From positions 1 to 64,000 of the forward strand of contig JAHJSQ010000074.1 in the NCBI GenBank assembly GCA_018830325.1: a stretch of 64,000 nt of DNA. Direction: 5' to 3'. Positions 45,676-54,182 of the stretch are shown piece by piece. Each line of letters begins with the position of its first letter. Within the stretch, counting starts at the first letter, position 1. Below the pieces are notes generated by a model. The model made no database searches and had not been told where the DNA came from. It saw nothing but the letters and a program-made list of their open reading frames with translations. The stretch is from Gammaproteobacteria bacterium. GTDB lineage: Bacteria > Pseudomonadota > Gammaproteobacteria > Methylococcales > Methylomonadaceae. The position numbers and the translations under genes were made by a program.

Positions 45676-46569
45676 ATGAACCGAAAACTTTTCAAATGGA
45701 TCAGCGAACTCGTAGCGAGTGGACCGGATCGCAGCACTACTCGTCCCGTCAGTGCGTTGGGTAGTGAAGTGACCGAACGTTATCGGTGCGGCCATTTGCA
45801 CAACGGCAAACTGGTCTTCACCGCGCAGGACAAGCTCGAACTGCGTCAACGGGTCGCGGAAGAAACCGGCTTCGATCCCTTGGGCGAACGCCTGCCGGAC
45901 GACAGGCTGACAGTCGCTAAACATCACGCGAACGAAAAACTGGCAGGGAAGCCTGTTAGCGAAGATTATTTGCTGCTGAACAGTCCCGACGGCGCGCTCT
46001 GTATCAACGGCGAGCAAATCACGCTGCAGCCTGCTTCGATCATGGCGGCTGGCGTGTTTTGCCCGAGTTCCGGCATCGAAACGGTCGAGCACGATGCTGT
46101 CGTGGTCGTCGAGAACCTGGCTATCATGTCTTTATGCGCTTCGTTCGAATTGCCGTCTATAGCGAGGCGGGCATTATGGGTTTATCGCGGCGATCCGAAG
46201 ACCGGCTCGAAAACCAATGTCTGCCGCGATTTCATCAAGCGTTTCGGCGCGGATAAAACGGTCATCGTGTTCAGCGACATGGACCCGAAAGGGTTGGAAA
46301 TTGCTTTGACGATGCTGCACGCGAGTCATTGGCTCGGCCCGGTGCCGGGATACTGGCAGACTTGCTTGCAAAAACGTGGACTGGGGAATCGCGATGGCTA
46401 TTATCTTCAGGCGAGGTCGATGGCTTATCTGAAGCGTCTTTCCAGAGATGGCGAACTGTCCAAGCCAATGAGTGCCTTAATAGAATGTCTGCAAAACGAA
46501 CGCAGCAGTTGCCGGCAAGAGCACATGTACAGCCACAAAATCGAGCTGGGCTTATTGCCGATACGCTAG
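45676..46569 (+). CDS. jetD: Wadjet JetD (toprim nuclease)
   Basis: Nuclease subunit that cuts circular plasmid DNA recognised by the JetABC loop extruder, 297 residues. The C-terminal half is toprim-like: E146 in VVVVENLAI, then IVFSDMDPKGLEIA with D201 and D203. Catalytic acidic residues are therefore retained. The N-terminal half has DNA-binding character (KDSR-rich, about 1-100). The stop codon TAG lies inside the 9-bp duplication CGCTAGAGG made by a MITE insertion, so the coding sequence is unchanged by it. Last gene of the operon. Confidence 0.85.
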   Translation: MNRKLFKWISELVASGPDRSTTRPVSALGSEVTERYRCGHLHNGKLVFTAQDKLELRQRVAEETGFDPLGERLPDDRLTVAKHHANEKLAGKPVSEDYLLLNSPDGALCINGEQITLQPASIMAAGVFCPSSGIETVEHDAVVVVENLAIMSLCASFELPSIARRALWVYRGDPKTGSKTNVCRDFIKRFGADKTVIVFSDMDPKGLEIALTMLHASHWLGPVPGYWQTCLQKRGLGNRDGYYLQARSMAYLKRLSRDGELSKPMSALIECLQNERSSCRQEHMYSHKIELGLLPIR

Positions 46570-46572
46570 AGG

Positions 46573-46786
46573 CAGCAATTCCCAGTTTGAGCAGTTTCGC
46601 CGATTTTAGGGTGTGGGGTATGCCTGACGAGGAACGCCGTAAACCCATCCATGGGGGCTTGTCGGCAGCTCGAACGCCAAGGATGGCGTGAATGCAGATT
46701 TTGCAGGAGCAAAAATCTGCCATGCTGCCGACATCCTCGCCAAGCATACTTCACACCCTTTTTGGTCCCCAAATTGGGAATTGCTG
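46573..46786. mobile_element. 214-bp MITE with 9-bp target duplication at the jetD stop
   Basis: Ends CAGCAATTCCCAGTTTG (46573-46589) and CAAATTGGGAATTGCTG (46770-46786) are inverted with 16 of 17 matches. CGCTAGAGG is repeated on both sides (46564-46572 and 46787-46795). The core carries family B sequence (GAATGCAGATTTTGCAGG...). No open frame of its own. A degenerate relative lies at 53174-53374. Confidence 0.8.
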
Positions 46787-46823
46787 CGCTAGAGGAAGGC
46801 CTTGATGCGAACGTAACGACAGG

Positions 46824-46904
46824 CGTAGGGTGCGCATCGCGGACCTCGGTCGGGACTTCCTGTCGGTTCGGCACCGTGGATAGGTGCGCGATGCGCACCC
46901 TACG
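46824..46904. repeat. Family E palindrome, copy 1
   Basis: Perfect 18-bp ends CGTAGGGTGCGCATCGCG / CGCGATGCGCACCCTACG around a 45-bp centre. A related element with GTAGGGTACGCT ends is at 63769-63867. Confidence 0.75.
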
Positions 46905-46976
46905 GCGCTGTTCAGGAAGCTCTAGTTCTCGACAATCAAGAAAAATTAAACGAGCGAGTCGAGGTTGATTGAGAAT

Positions 46977-47105
46977 GTGCGAGGGTTGTGTCGGTCTCAG
47001 GAAGCTGGAGCTTCCGGTGTGTCTTTCCCAAGCTGGAGCTTGGGAAAGAGCGAGATGTGGGTTGGCTGTTTTTAGCTTGACGCGCAGGGCTTGCAATCCC
47101 CGTCC
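46977..47105. repeat. Dispersed repeat, family C, copy 2
   Basis: Matches 11270-11398 over most of its length, including AGGAAGCTGGAGCTTCCGG, TTTCCCAAGCTGGAGCTTGG and the CCCCGTCCTGCT end. It is in the 900-bp non-coding gap between jetD and doeC, which also holds a MITE, family E and family F elements and no gene. Confidence 0.7.
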
Positions 47106-47308
47106 TGCTAGGGATATGCTGATCTTTGGACTTTAGCTGAAGAAACTTAATAATTACTGTGAAAGTTCATGGTGCCAGTCTTATTAACTAATTTTTCGAT
47201 ATACAAAACTCTGTTCCGGCACTGCCGGTTCCGAGAAGGGTGCGGTTGCTCGACCGGCAGGCGTCGGCGGCAGGGAAAGCCGCCGTCGAGCCTACATGGA
47301 CGTATTTA

Positions 47309-47371
47309 CCCAGCACCTAAATTATCTCTGTAATTAATCATGGCAATAGGCTATGGAATTTAGGTGCTGGG
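47309..47371. repeat. Family F inverted repeat
   Basis: Perfect 15-bp ends CCCAGCACCTAAATT (47309-47323) and complement (47357-47371). It is nested in sequence of family A type (GAGCCTACATGGACGTATTTAC before, GGCGTCCTGTCGGGC after). Similar motifs are at 24585 and 53240, so family F appears to insert into other repeats. Confidence 0.7.
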
Positions 47372-47468
47372 TTTATGGCGTCCTGTCGGGCGAGTAACCG
47401 CGCCCTTCACCACGCGCCCGCGGTTAGGCCAGAATTTGTAAACGTTCGAACGATAAACTCCAAGAATC

Positions 47469-48830
47469 TTAACCCAGCCAAACTTGCTGCGCGTTGACAA
47501 ATTCGTGCATGCCATGCGGCCCAAGTTCGCGGCCGAGTCCTGAGCGCTTGACGCCGCCGCTTGGTAGTCTGGGGTCGGTTTTAACGATGCCGTTGACCGC
47601 AACTTGACCGGTTTCCAATTGCCGAGCCAGCTTTTCGCCTCGCGACCGCTCCGTCCAGATGCTGGCGGCTAGACCATATTGACTGTCGTTGGCTAAGCGC
47701 ATCGCTTCGTCTTGATCTTCGGCCTTGATAACGACGGCGACCGGGCCGAAAGTCTCTTCTCGGGCGGCGGTCATATCGTTCGTGACGTCGGTCAGTAAAG
47801 TGACCGGATAAAAATAGCCCGGCCCCTCCGGTATCTCGCCGCCGAGTCGGCATTGCGCTCCGGCGGCAATCGTTTCTTGAACCTGGCGATGCAGGTTTAG
47901 CCGCAGGTCTTCTCGCGCCAAAGGGCCGATGTCTGTGCTTTCCTCATTCGGGTCGCCTAGTTTCAACTTGCTTAGACGTTCTTCAAGCCGTGTCACGAGT
48001 TCATCATGAATGCCGGCTTCGACAATGATGCGTTTGGCGGCGATACAAGATTGGCCTGCATTGATGATACGCGACAGCGTAATTACATCGGCGGCTTTGT
48101 CCAGATCGGCATCGGCCAGTACAATGCAGGGGTCGGAACCGCCCAATTCTAGAACGACCGGTTTGATTTCAGCGCCGGCGATCGAGGCCACGACAGTGCC
48201 GGCTCTATCCGAACCGGTCAACGAGACGGCTTGTACGCGTGGATCGCGAATGACCGCTTCTACATCGGTGTTCGACAAGGGTAGATTTTGCAATAGACCG
48301 GCCGGGGCACCGCTCTGCTCAAATAGCCGCGCGATTGCTTCGGCGCAGGCCGGTACGTGCGGGTCGTGCTTCATCAGGCAGGTATTGCCGGCCATCAATG
48401 CCGGGGCGCAAAAGCGAAAAGCCAGCCAAAATGGTGCGTTCCAAGGCAAAATGCCCAGTACAACGCCCAAAGGCAGATATTGCACATAGCTAAGACTGGC
48501 GTCAGATGCCAATGTATCTGGGGCAAGATAGCTCTCGCCATGTTCGGCGTAATGGTCGGCGCAGAGCGCTGCCTTCATCACTTCGGCGCGGGCCTCCTTG
48601 ATCGGTTTACCCATCTCCAGGGTCATCAGCGGCGCCAACGATTCTACATCATCGCGTAAGCGCTGAGCTATGTTACGTAACACTTGCGCGCGTTGCGCAA
48701 AGGATTGTTTTTTCCAATCTGCATAGGCTGTTTGCGCGCGATCAAGAGCCGCATCGCGATCGACGGCGTCGAGTTCCGGGCTTATGCCCAATGATTCGCC
48801 GTTGGATGGATTAATAACTTGTATGCTCAT
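47469..48830 (-). CDS. doeC: Aldehyde dehydrogenase, DoeC-type aspartate-semialdehyde dehydrogenase
   Basis: NAD(P)-dependent aldehyde dehydrogenase, 453 residues. The catalytic Glu is in VVLELGGSDPCIVL and the catalytic Cys in NAGQSCIAAKR. By sequence it is of the succinate-semialdehyde dehydrogenase (GabD-like) group. Its position after doeB, doeD and doeA points to the final step of ectoine breakdown, oxidation of aspartate-semialdehyde to aspartate. GGAGA precedes the start. It is separated from doeA by 449 bp that contain a MITE, so it may now have its own promoter. General succinate-semialdehyde activity is the alternative. Confidence 0.85.
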   Translation of the reverse strand: MSIQVINPSNGESLGISPELDAVDRDAALDRAQTAYADWKKQSFAQRAQVLRNIAQRLRDDVESLAPLMTLEMGKPIKEARAEVMKAALCADHYAEHGESYLAPDTLASDASLSYVQYLPLGVVLGILPWNAPFWLAFRFCAPALMAGNTCLMKHDPHVPACAEAIARLFEQSGAPAGLLQNLPLSNTDVEAVIRDPRVQAVSLTGSDRAGTVVASIAGAEIKPVVLELGGSDPCIVLADADLDKAADVITLSRIINAGQSCIAAKRIIVEAGIHDELVTRLEERLSKLKLGDPNEESTDIGPLAREDLRLNLHRQVQETIAAGAQCRLGGEIPEGPGYFYPVTLLTDVTNDMTAAREETFGPVAVVIKAEDQDEAMRLANDSQYGLAASIWTERSRGEKLARQLETGQVAVNGIVKTDPRLPSGGVKRSGLGRELGPHGMHEFVNAQQVWLG

Positions 48831-48857
48831 TAGTTTCGTTCTCCGTTGAATAAGCTA

Positions 48858-49079
48858 CTCCCTTTATAATCAAAAATTAGCTAACTTTATGAAGGTATGG
48901 GGCGTGGCTCGCGAGGATGTCGGCAGCAGGGCAGATTTTTGCTCCATGCAAAATCTGCATTCACGCCATCCTTGGCGTTCGAGCGCTGCCGTCAAGCCCC
49001 CATGGATGGGTTCACGGCGGTCATCGATAGACACACCTCATACCTTTTATTCTTAGACGGTTTTTCGATCAAAAGGGAG
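48858..49079. mobile_element. MITE-like element, TA-flanked, 222 bp
   Basis: Inverted relative of 24693-24911. It begins CTCCCTTTATAATCAAAAAT and ends TTCGATCAAAAGGGAG, with TA directly on both sides (48856-48857 and 49080-49081). The core is family B. It lies between doeA and doeC. The remaining gap to doeA (49082-49279) has a loose inverted repeat (ACCATGAAGAACATGAAG / CTTCATACTGTTCATGG) and no gene. Confidence 0.75.
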
Positions 49080-49279
49080 TAGATTAGGAATATCATGATT
49101 CATCGTTCCCACGCTGTTGAGGCCGTAAGTTAGTGGATACAACATAAAAAATTTATACACCATGAAGAACATGAAGGAACTGAAGAAAAAGCCTATAAAT
49201 TCAACAATCTAATTCTTCATACTGTTCATGGTTATTTCATAATCTTTGGAACGTGGGAGCCAAGAATAACCCTCCTTGC

Positions 49280-50455
49280 CTAAGCCCCGTATTCGGGCTT
49301 TACGACAAAATCCTGATCCAGCGTGAAAAAGGATTCGCAGCCATTTTCTGTCACGTAAAGCGTGTCCGATATGCCCATGGTTTTATCGCCTTCGACGCCC
49401 CACATCCACGGGATGATGTGAAATGTCATGCCTTCTTCCAGCACCGTCGAAATGCCTTGCTTTAGGCTGATGATGTAACCTTCGTCCCAGCTTGGCGGAA
49501 ACGCGATGCCGATCGAATAGCCCGAACGCGTGATCAGCCTGCCGCCGATGTCGTTGTCGGTGATGATCGCGCGTACCAGATTATCGGCGTCCGAGACCGT
49601 CAGGCCGGGACGCATGATTTCTTTCAGCCGTTGCAGCGCAAATTTCATTTTTTCCTGGGCCTTATAGAATGTATCCGTCATATCGCCCAGAACGACGGTG
49701 CGCATCATCGCGGTATGGTAGCGCCGATAGCAGCCGCCGACTTCGAGGAAGATGTGCTCGCCCGGTTGCACAACGCGTCCTTCCCAAGTGGCGTGGCCGA
49801 TCATCGTGCGTGGGCCGCTGGTGACATAAGGCATTACTGCGGGAGTCTCGCCGCCCGCTCGAAACATGCCGGCACTGACCGCGGCTCCGATTTCGTTTTC
49901 GGTCGCACCGGCCACGCAAGCCTCGAATCCGGCCATCATACCGGCTTCGGTCGCATGGGCTGCCTTGCGCATGATTTCGATTTCCACAGGTGATTTCGTG
50001 ATGCGTCCTTGTTCGACGATGCCGAAACAATCCAATAAACGCCCGTCGGTAAAGGTCGTGTGAATCGAGTCTTGATGATAGGCCGGAAAGAAGTAGCTGT
50101 TGCGTTCGTAACCGATATGTTTGCCATTCAAGCCGAATTCTCGAAGCGATTCCACGAGCATTTGAATAGCGTCGCCGGTATCGGGATAAGGCCGCGTGAT
50201 TTCCACCCAAGTCCGCGCATAAACATTGGATTCTTCGAGTTTTCGAGTGATCATGAACGGCTCGTTGTCGAGCGGGATGACCAGGGCCTGAAAAAACGAA
50301 TAGCCGGTCGTTTGATAGTCGGTTAGATACATCAGGTTTTCCGGATCGCTGATTACGACAGCGTCGAGCAGCCGTTTTTGCATCCGCCCACGCAGTTCGT
50401 CGATTCGGCGTTGGTATTCCGCGAACGGAAAAGTCATGTCGTCGCGTTCAATCAT
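49280..50455 (-). CDS. doeA: Ectoine hydrolase DoeA (M24 peptidase-like)
   Basis: Opens the ectoine ring, giving N-alpha-acetyl-L-2,4-diaminobutyrate. 391 residues of the pita-bread M24 fold: N-terminal creatinase-like domain (about 1-150), then the catalytic half with GHATWEGRVVQPGEHIFLEVGGCYRRYHTAMMRTV. DoeA enzymes are distinct from true metal aminopeptidases. The start at 50455 (MIERDDMTFPFAEYQRRI) overlaps the doeD stop in an ATGA; the extension to 50602 lies in doeD. Cytoplasmic. Confidence 0.9.
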   Translation of the reverse strand: MIERDDMTFPFAEYQRRIDELRGRMQKRLLDAVVISDPENLMYLTDYQTTGYSFFQALVIPLDNEPFMITRKLEESNVYARTWVEITRPYPDTGDAIQMLVESLREFGLNGKHIGYERNSYFFPAYHQDSIHTTFTDGRLLDCFGIVEQGRITKSPVEIEIMRKAAHATEAGMMAGFEACVAGATENEIGAAVSAGMFRAGGETPAVMPYVTSGPRTMIGHATWEGRVVQPGEHIFLEVGGCYRRYHTAMMRTVVLGDMTDTFYKAQEKMKFALQRLKEIMRPGLTVSDADNLVRAIITDNDIGGRLITRSGYSIGIAFPPSWDEGYIISLKQGISTVLEEGMTFHIIPWMWGVEGDKTMGISDTLYVTENGCESFFTLDQDFVVKPEYGA

Positions 50456-51729
50456 AAGGCCTCCAAAGCATCCGCTAAGACGCCCGAGAAAATCGTTAAA
50501 CCTTCGAGCAGATCGGCTTCCGGAATCGTTAGCGGCGGAATCATTTTGATGACCTTGCCGCCCGTTCCGCAGGCGCTGAGTAGCAGTCCGCGTTCGAAGC
50601 AAAGATTGACGATGTTTTTCGCCAAGGCGCCATCGGCGATGTCGAGTCCTTGCATCATGCCTTTGCCGCGCACTTGAAACCGCCCTTGACCGAAGCGTTC
50701 CGCCAAGTCTTCGAGATGCTGCTGCATCTTAGCGCCTTTGAGCGTGACATCATTCATCAATGCGTCATCGTCGAAATAGGACAGCGCCACTTTGCCCGCG
50801 ACGAAGGAGAAGCCTTGACCTCTGAAAGTCCCGGTATGTTCGCCGGGCTGCCAATGCTGGTCGTGTTCAGGCTTGACCAAATTCATCGCCAGCGGCGTGC
50901 CGAAGCCGCCGATGCCTTTGGCTAACGTGATAATGTCCGGTTCCAAATCCATGCCGTCAAAACTGAAATATTGACCGGTGCGCCCGCAACCTGCCTGGAT
51001 GTCGTCAAAAATCAATAGCGCGCCCAGATCGTGCGCCAGTTTTTGCACGGCGTGCAACCATTCTCGACTGGCCACATTGACACCGCCTTCGGCTTGAATC
51101 GGTTCGACTAAAAACGCCGCCGGCGGTTCCAAGCCGCTCGACGAATCGGAAAATTGCGCGCGTAATTGCTCAAGCGATTCCAGGCCGCAGCCTAATTGAC
51201 AACCGATACAAGGCTTTTCGCAGCCGAAGGGTTCATGACGGACATATTCCAGTGGTACGCCTGCGGCATTGCGGAAATATTGGTTTGCCGTGCAGGCCAG
51301 CGAGCCCAGTGTCATGCCGTGAAAACCGTGATTAAACGCAATGATCGTACGGCGCCCGGTGACCTTGCGTGCTAATTTCAGCGCGGTTTCGACCGCATTA
51401 GTTCCGGTCGGTCCCATGAATTGCATTTTGTAATTCATGTTTCGCGGTTTAAGCACGGAATTGGCGAAGGCTTCGATAAAATCGCGTTTCGCCGTGGTGT
51501 AGGTGTCCAGACTGTGGGCTACGCCATCCGCCTCGATAAAATCGATCAAGGCTTTTTTCATCAACGGGTTGTTGTGGCCGAAATTGAGTACACCGGCGCC
51601 TGCGAAGAAGTCGATATAGGATTTTCCCGACTCATCCACTTGACGGGCATTGGAGGCCGATTTGAAAACGGTCGGATACACACGGCAGTAGCCGCGAATT
51701 TCGGATTCCCATTGTTCAAAGACTTTCAT
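50452..51729 (-). CDS. doeD: Diaminobutyrate transaminase DoeD (class III)
   Basis: PLP-dependent aminotransferase converting L-2,4-diaminobutyrate to aspartate-semialdehyde, 425 residues, EctB-like. The PLP region is DDIQAGCGRTGQYFSFDG followed by the Schiff-base lysine in ITLAKGIGGFG. The N-terminal GVLNFGHNNP and MGPTGTNAVETALKLAR are typical. It could in principle run the EctB (biosynthetic) reaction, but the neighbours favour degradation. AAGGAGAG precedes the start. Confidence 0.9.
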   Translation of the reverse strand: MKVFEQWESEIRGYCRVYPTVFKSASNARQVDESGKSYIDFFAGAGVLNFGHNNPLMKKALIDFIEADGVAHSLDTYTTAKRDFIEAFANSVLKPRNMNYKMQFMGPTGTNAVETALKLARKVTGRRTIIAFNHGFHGMTLGSLACTANQYFRNAAGVPLEYVRHEPFGCEKPCIGCQLGCGLESLEQLRAQFSDSSSGLEPPAAFLVEPIQAEGGVNVASREWLHAVQKLAHDLGALLIFDDIQAGCGRTGQYFSFDGMDLEPDIITLAKGIGGFGTPLAMNLVKPEHDQHWQPGEHTGTFRGQGFSFVAGKVALSYFDDDALMNDVTLKGAKMQQHLEDLAERFGQGRFQVRGKGMMQGLDIADGALAKNIVNLCFERGLLLSACGTGGKVIKMIPPLTIPEADLLEGLTIFSGVLADALEAL

Positions 51730-51818
51730 GAATACTCTCCTTACGGTTGGCAGGGCAACAAATCGCCCGATTAATGCTTATCCGGCAATATTGTTGCCGG
51801 ATAACGCTTTTACTTGTG

Positions 51819-53009
51819 CTACGTTCGAGTGTGAAGTGAGTTAATCTCATCCGGCAAGGGCGCACCGGCCAAACGGGCATAAATGCGCGCGACTCGATCG
51901 ATCAATTTGTCATTGAAATCGTATTCGGGGCTATGGCAGGAGCGTTGATGTGCTGCAATGCCGTCATCGGTGCCGATTAAAGCGAAAGCGCCCGGAATCG
52001 CATTCAGGTAATAATGGAAATCCTCAGAGGCCATGATCGGAACAGGCGTATTTTGGCTTAGGCTACCCCCACCTAATTCCTGCATCAATGTCCGGCGATA
52101 AAAAGCTGCGGGTTCGGGGTGATTGATCGTCGCTCCATATCTTGGAAAGACGGTAACGTGGCAATCGACCTCATAAGCCGCGGCGGTGGCCGTTGAAATG
52201 TCCTGAATGCATTGCGTCAATCGGTCGCGTGTGAATTCGTGAGCAATGCGGAAGCTGCCGCCGATCAGAGCCTTGTCCGGAATCACGGTGGGCGAGCTGG
52301 AGGCTTCGATCGAGGTGACACTCAGTACGGCGGCTTCCTGAGGCGGAAGTCGACGCGATAGCGTCTGTTGCAGGGCCATGACGATAGCTGCTGCCGCAAG
52401 TACAGGGTCTCGACAGGCTTCCGGTTGGCTCGCATGACCGCCTTGTCCGTGTACTTCGATTTCGAAAGTTCCGTTACCCGCCATGACCGTGCCGTCGGGA
52501 CAGACTGCCTGACCGAATGGAATCGCCGGCCAATTGTGCCATCCGAATATGACGTCGACACCTTCAAGTGCGCCGTCTTCGATCATGCGTTTGGCGCCAT
52601 GACCGCCTTCTTCGGCCGGTTGAAACAACAGACTTACCGGGCCCGGCAAGCTGTCTTCGTGAGTTTTGAGCCAGTGTGCGGCCGCGATCAGCGTGGCCGT
52701 GTGGCCGTCATGGCCGCAGGCGTGCATGCAGCCTGCCGTTTGCGAGGACCAAGCCACGCCGCTGTTTTCATGGATAGGAAGTGCGTCGATGTCGGCGCGC
52801 AAGGCGATGTGACGACCGCTTTTATTACGCGCCAATCGGGCCACGGTGCCGGTGTCGGCGCAGACGCGCCAAGCGATGCCTAAACGGGAAAGTTCATTGC
52901 GAATTCGCTTCGCGGTTTCCTGCTCCTGCCAGCTTAGTTCAGGTTTCCGATGTAGCGTATGGCGAAATGTCACTGAATCTTGAATTAACTGATCCCATTG
53001 TACGGCCAT
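51819..53009 (-). CDS. doeB: N-acetyl-diaminobutyrate deacetylase DoeB (M20 family)
   Basis: Removes the acetyl group from N-alpha-acetyl-diaminobutyrate, 396 residues. M20/amidohydrolase hallmarks: metal-binding MHACGHDGHTATLIAAAHWL, FQPAEEGGHGAKRMIEDGAL with the catalytic Glu, and a C-terminal ASEDFHYY. First gene of the doeB-doeD-doeA cluster, 89 bp before doeD. GGGAG lies upstream of the start. No doeR/enuR regulator gene is seen next to it. Confidence 0.9.
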   Translation of the reverse strand: MAVQWDQLIQDSVTFRHTLHRKPELSWQEQETAKRIRNELSRLGIAWRVCADTGTVARLARNKSGRHIALRADIDALPIHENSGVAWSSQTAGCMHACGHDGHTATLIAAAHWLKTHEDSLPGPVSLLFQPAEEGGHGAKRMIEDGALEGVDVIFGWHNWPAIPFGQAVCPDGTVMAGNGTFEIEVHGQGGHASQPEACRDPVLAAAAIVMALQQTLSRRLPPQEAAVLSVTSIEASSSPTVIPDKALIGGSFRIAHEFTRDRLTQCIQDISTATAAAYEVDCHVTVFPRYGATINHPEPAAFYRRTLMQELGGGSLSQNTPVPIMASEDFHYYLNAIPGAFALIGTDDGIAAHQRSCHSPEYDFNDKLIDRVARIYARLAGAPLPDEINSLHTRT

Positions 53010-53173
53010 ATTTCATTACTCCCGTTTGGGCTTTTCTTCCGGATTGCTAGGATGTTAAAGATTGCTATTACCGAAACAAGAAACCAGCAGACTTTCATCA
53101 TAGGTAGCCTGAGTGGACTATAGGTAACACCATACCCTTTTTGGCTAAGCAGAACAAGAAAGGCTATAAAGAC

Positions 53174-53374
53174 CAGCATTTCCCAATTTGGGGGTCAAAA
53201 AGGGTGTGGGTGTGCTTGGCGTTCGAGCTGTAGTTAAGCCCAGCACCTAAATTCCATAGGTCATTGGTAATGATTTAAAATCATGGTTAATTTAGTTACT
53301 GGGTTTGCGGCGTTCCTCGATAGGCTCATCCCACATACTAAGATCGGCGAAACTGCTCAAATTGGGAATTGCTG
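53174..53374. mobile_element. Degenerate 201-bp MITE upstream of doeB
   Basis: Ends CAGCATTTCCCAATTTG and CAAATTGGGAATTGCTG are inverted, as in 46573-46786. Flanks CTATAAAGAC (53164-53173) and CTAAAAAGGC (53375-53384) match at 8 of 10 positions, like an aged target duplication. A family F relative (CCCAGCACCTAAATT...TTACTGGG) is nested inside at about 53238-53310. The 53010-53485 gap holds no gene. Confidence 0.65.
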
Positions 53375-53485
53375 CTAAAAAGGCAGTTATTTGGAATATA
53401 AAACAAGGAAAGAAAGGCAAGGTTTTAAGTAACTATTCAGTACATGGAGGTTGGTTGGTGCCCGACACCTTTTCGTACATGACTT

Positions 53486-53869
53486 ATGCTGAATAATTAC
53501 GGTTTTAAAAGTCAAAGCTTAATGACTTTTATCAGGTTTAGGCGAAAAGATGCCGAAAACTTTAACTATGACCCAGTGGCTGCAGGCAGGTTTTTAAACA
53601 CAGTTCGCGAATACAGCGATGCGATGCTTGGTCCAGGCAATGAAAATCAGCCGCACAGAGTTGTCGGTTTGCTAGAAGTAACTGAATTTTCTCCGGATCG
53701 ATCTCGATGCGTATCGGGCATGGTTTGTCATAGAAATTCGACTTTTCTTGCATTAGGTTATTTGCCGGAAAAGAAGCTTTCTGGGTTCGGAAACGAATTG
53801 CCGACATTTTTGCGAACAACCAGCGGCCTAGTGCGATTTGAGAATAATATAATTCCAACAATTGTTTGA
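53486..53869 (+). CDS. Hypothetical protein, possibly a gene fragment
   Basis: 127 residues, soluble, not recognised. The composition is protein-like (FIRFRRKDAENFNYDPVAAGRFLNTVREYSDAMLG) and the frame avoids stops on an otherwise AT-rich stretch. No good ribosome-binding site was found, and an internal methionine (residue 13, MTFIRF) could be the true start. It is isolated between a MITE and the TonB operon. It may be a real small gene or part of a decayed one. Confidence 0.35.
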   Translation: MLNNYGFKSQSLMTFIRFRRKDAENFNYDPVAAGRFLNTVREYSDAMLGPGNENQPHRVVGLLEVTEFSPDRSRCVSGMVCHRNSTFLALGYLPEKKLSGFGNELPTFLRTTSGLVRFENNIIPTIV

Positions 53870-54182
53870 TGGCTAATTCAACAGATAGCGATAGTGGATT
53901 TAATTTTAAAATGTTCATATATGGCTTTATGTGTTGGTTTCCGGGGCGCAATGAGCTTTTGCTGTAATAGTAATGAGAACGATTGTTATTTGCAAATAAA
54001 TTATTTAACTCTGTTAACCCTGCTCGATAGTGCTTGTGGCATAGCCTAACAATAGATAATTGATTCTTCGGGAAGTATAGAGAGAAACCGTAATTTACTT
54101 CATGACATAGCTAAATGACTCTTGTTTGCATTTACAACTGTGATAAAGTTACTTTCGTTTTAACGTTATTCGGATTTAATTT
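53870..54182. other. Intergenic stretch upstream of the TonB operon
   Basis: About 310 AT-rich bases without a gene or repeat that I can name. The promoter of the following six-gene operon should be here. No clear Fur-box-like 19-bp palindrome was found, which would have been expected if the operon were iron-regulated. Confidence 0.45.

Noticed and set aside
46566-47096. Minus-strand frame of 176 codons after jetD
   Set aside because: Consists of translated MITE, family E and family C repeat DNA.
52985-53179. Small hydrophobic frame upstream of doeB
   Set aside because: Overlaps the doeB start on the same strand in another frame and lacks a ribosome-binding site; considered a chance frame, though a tiny membrane protein cannot be fully excluded.
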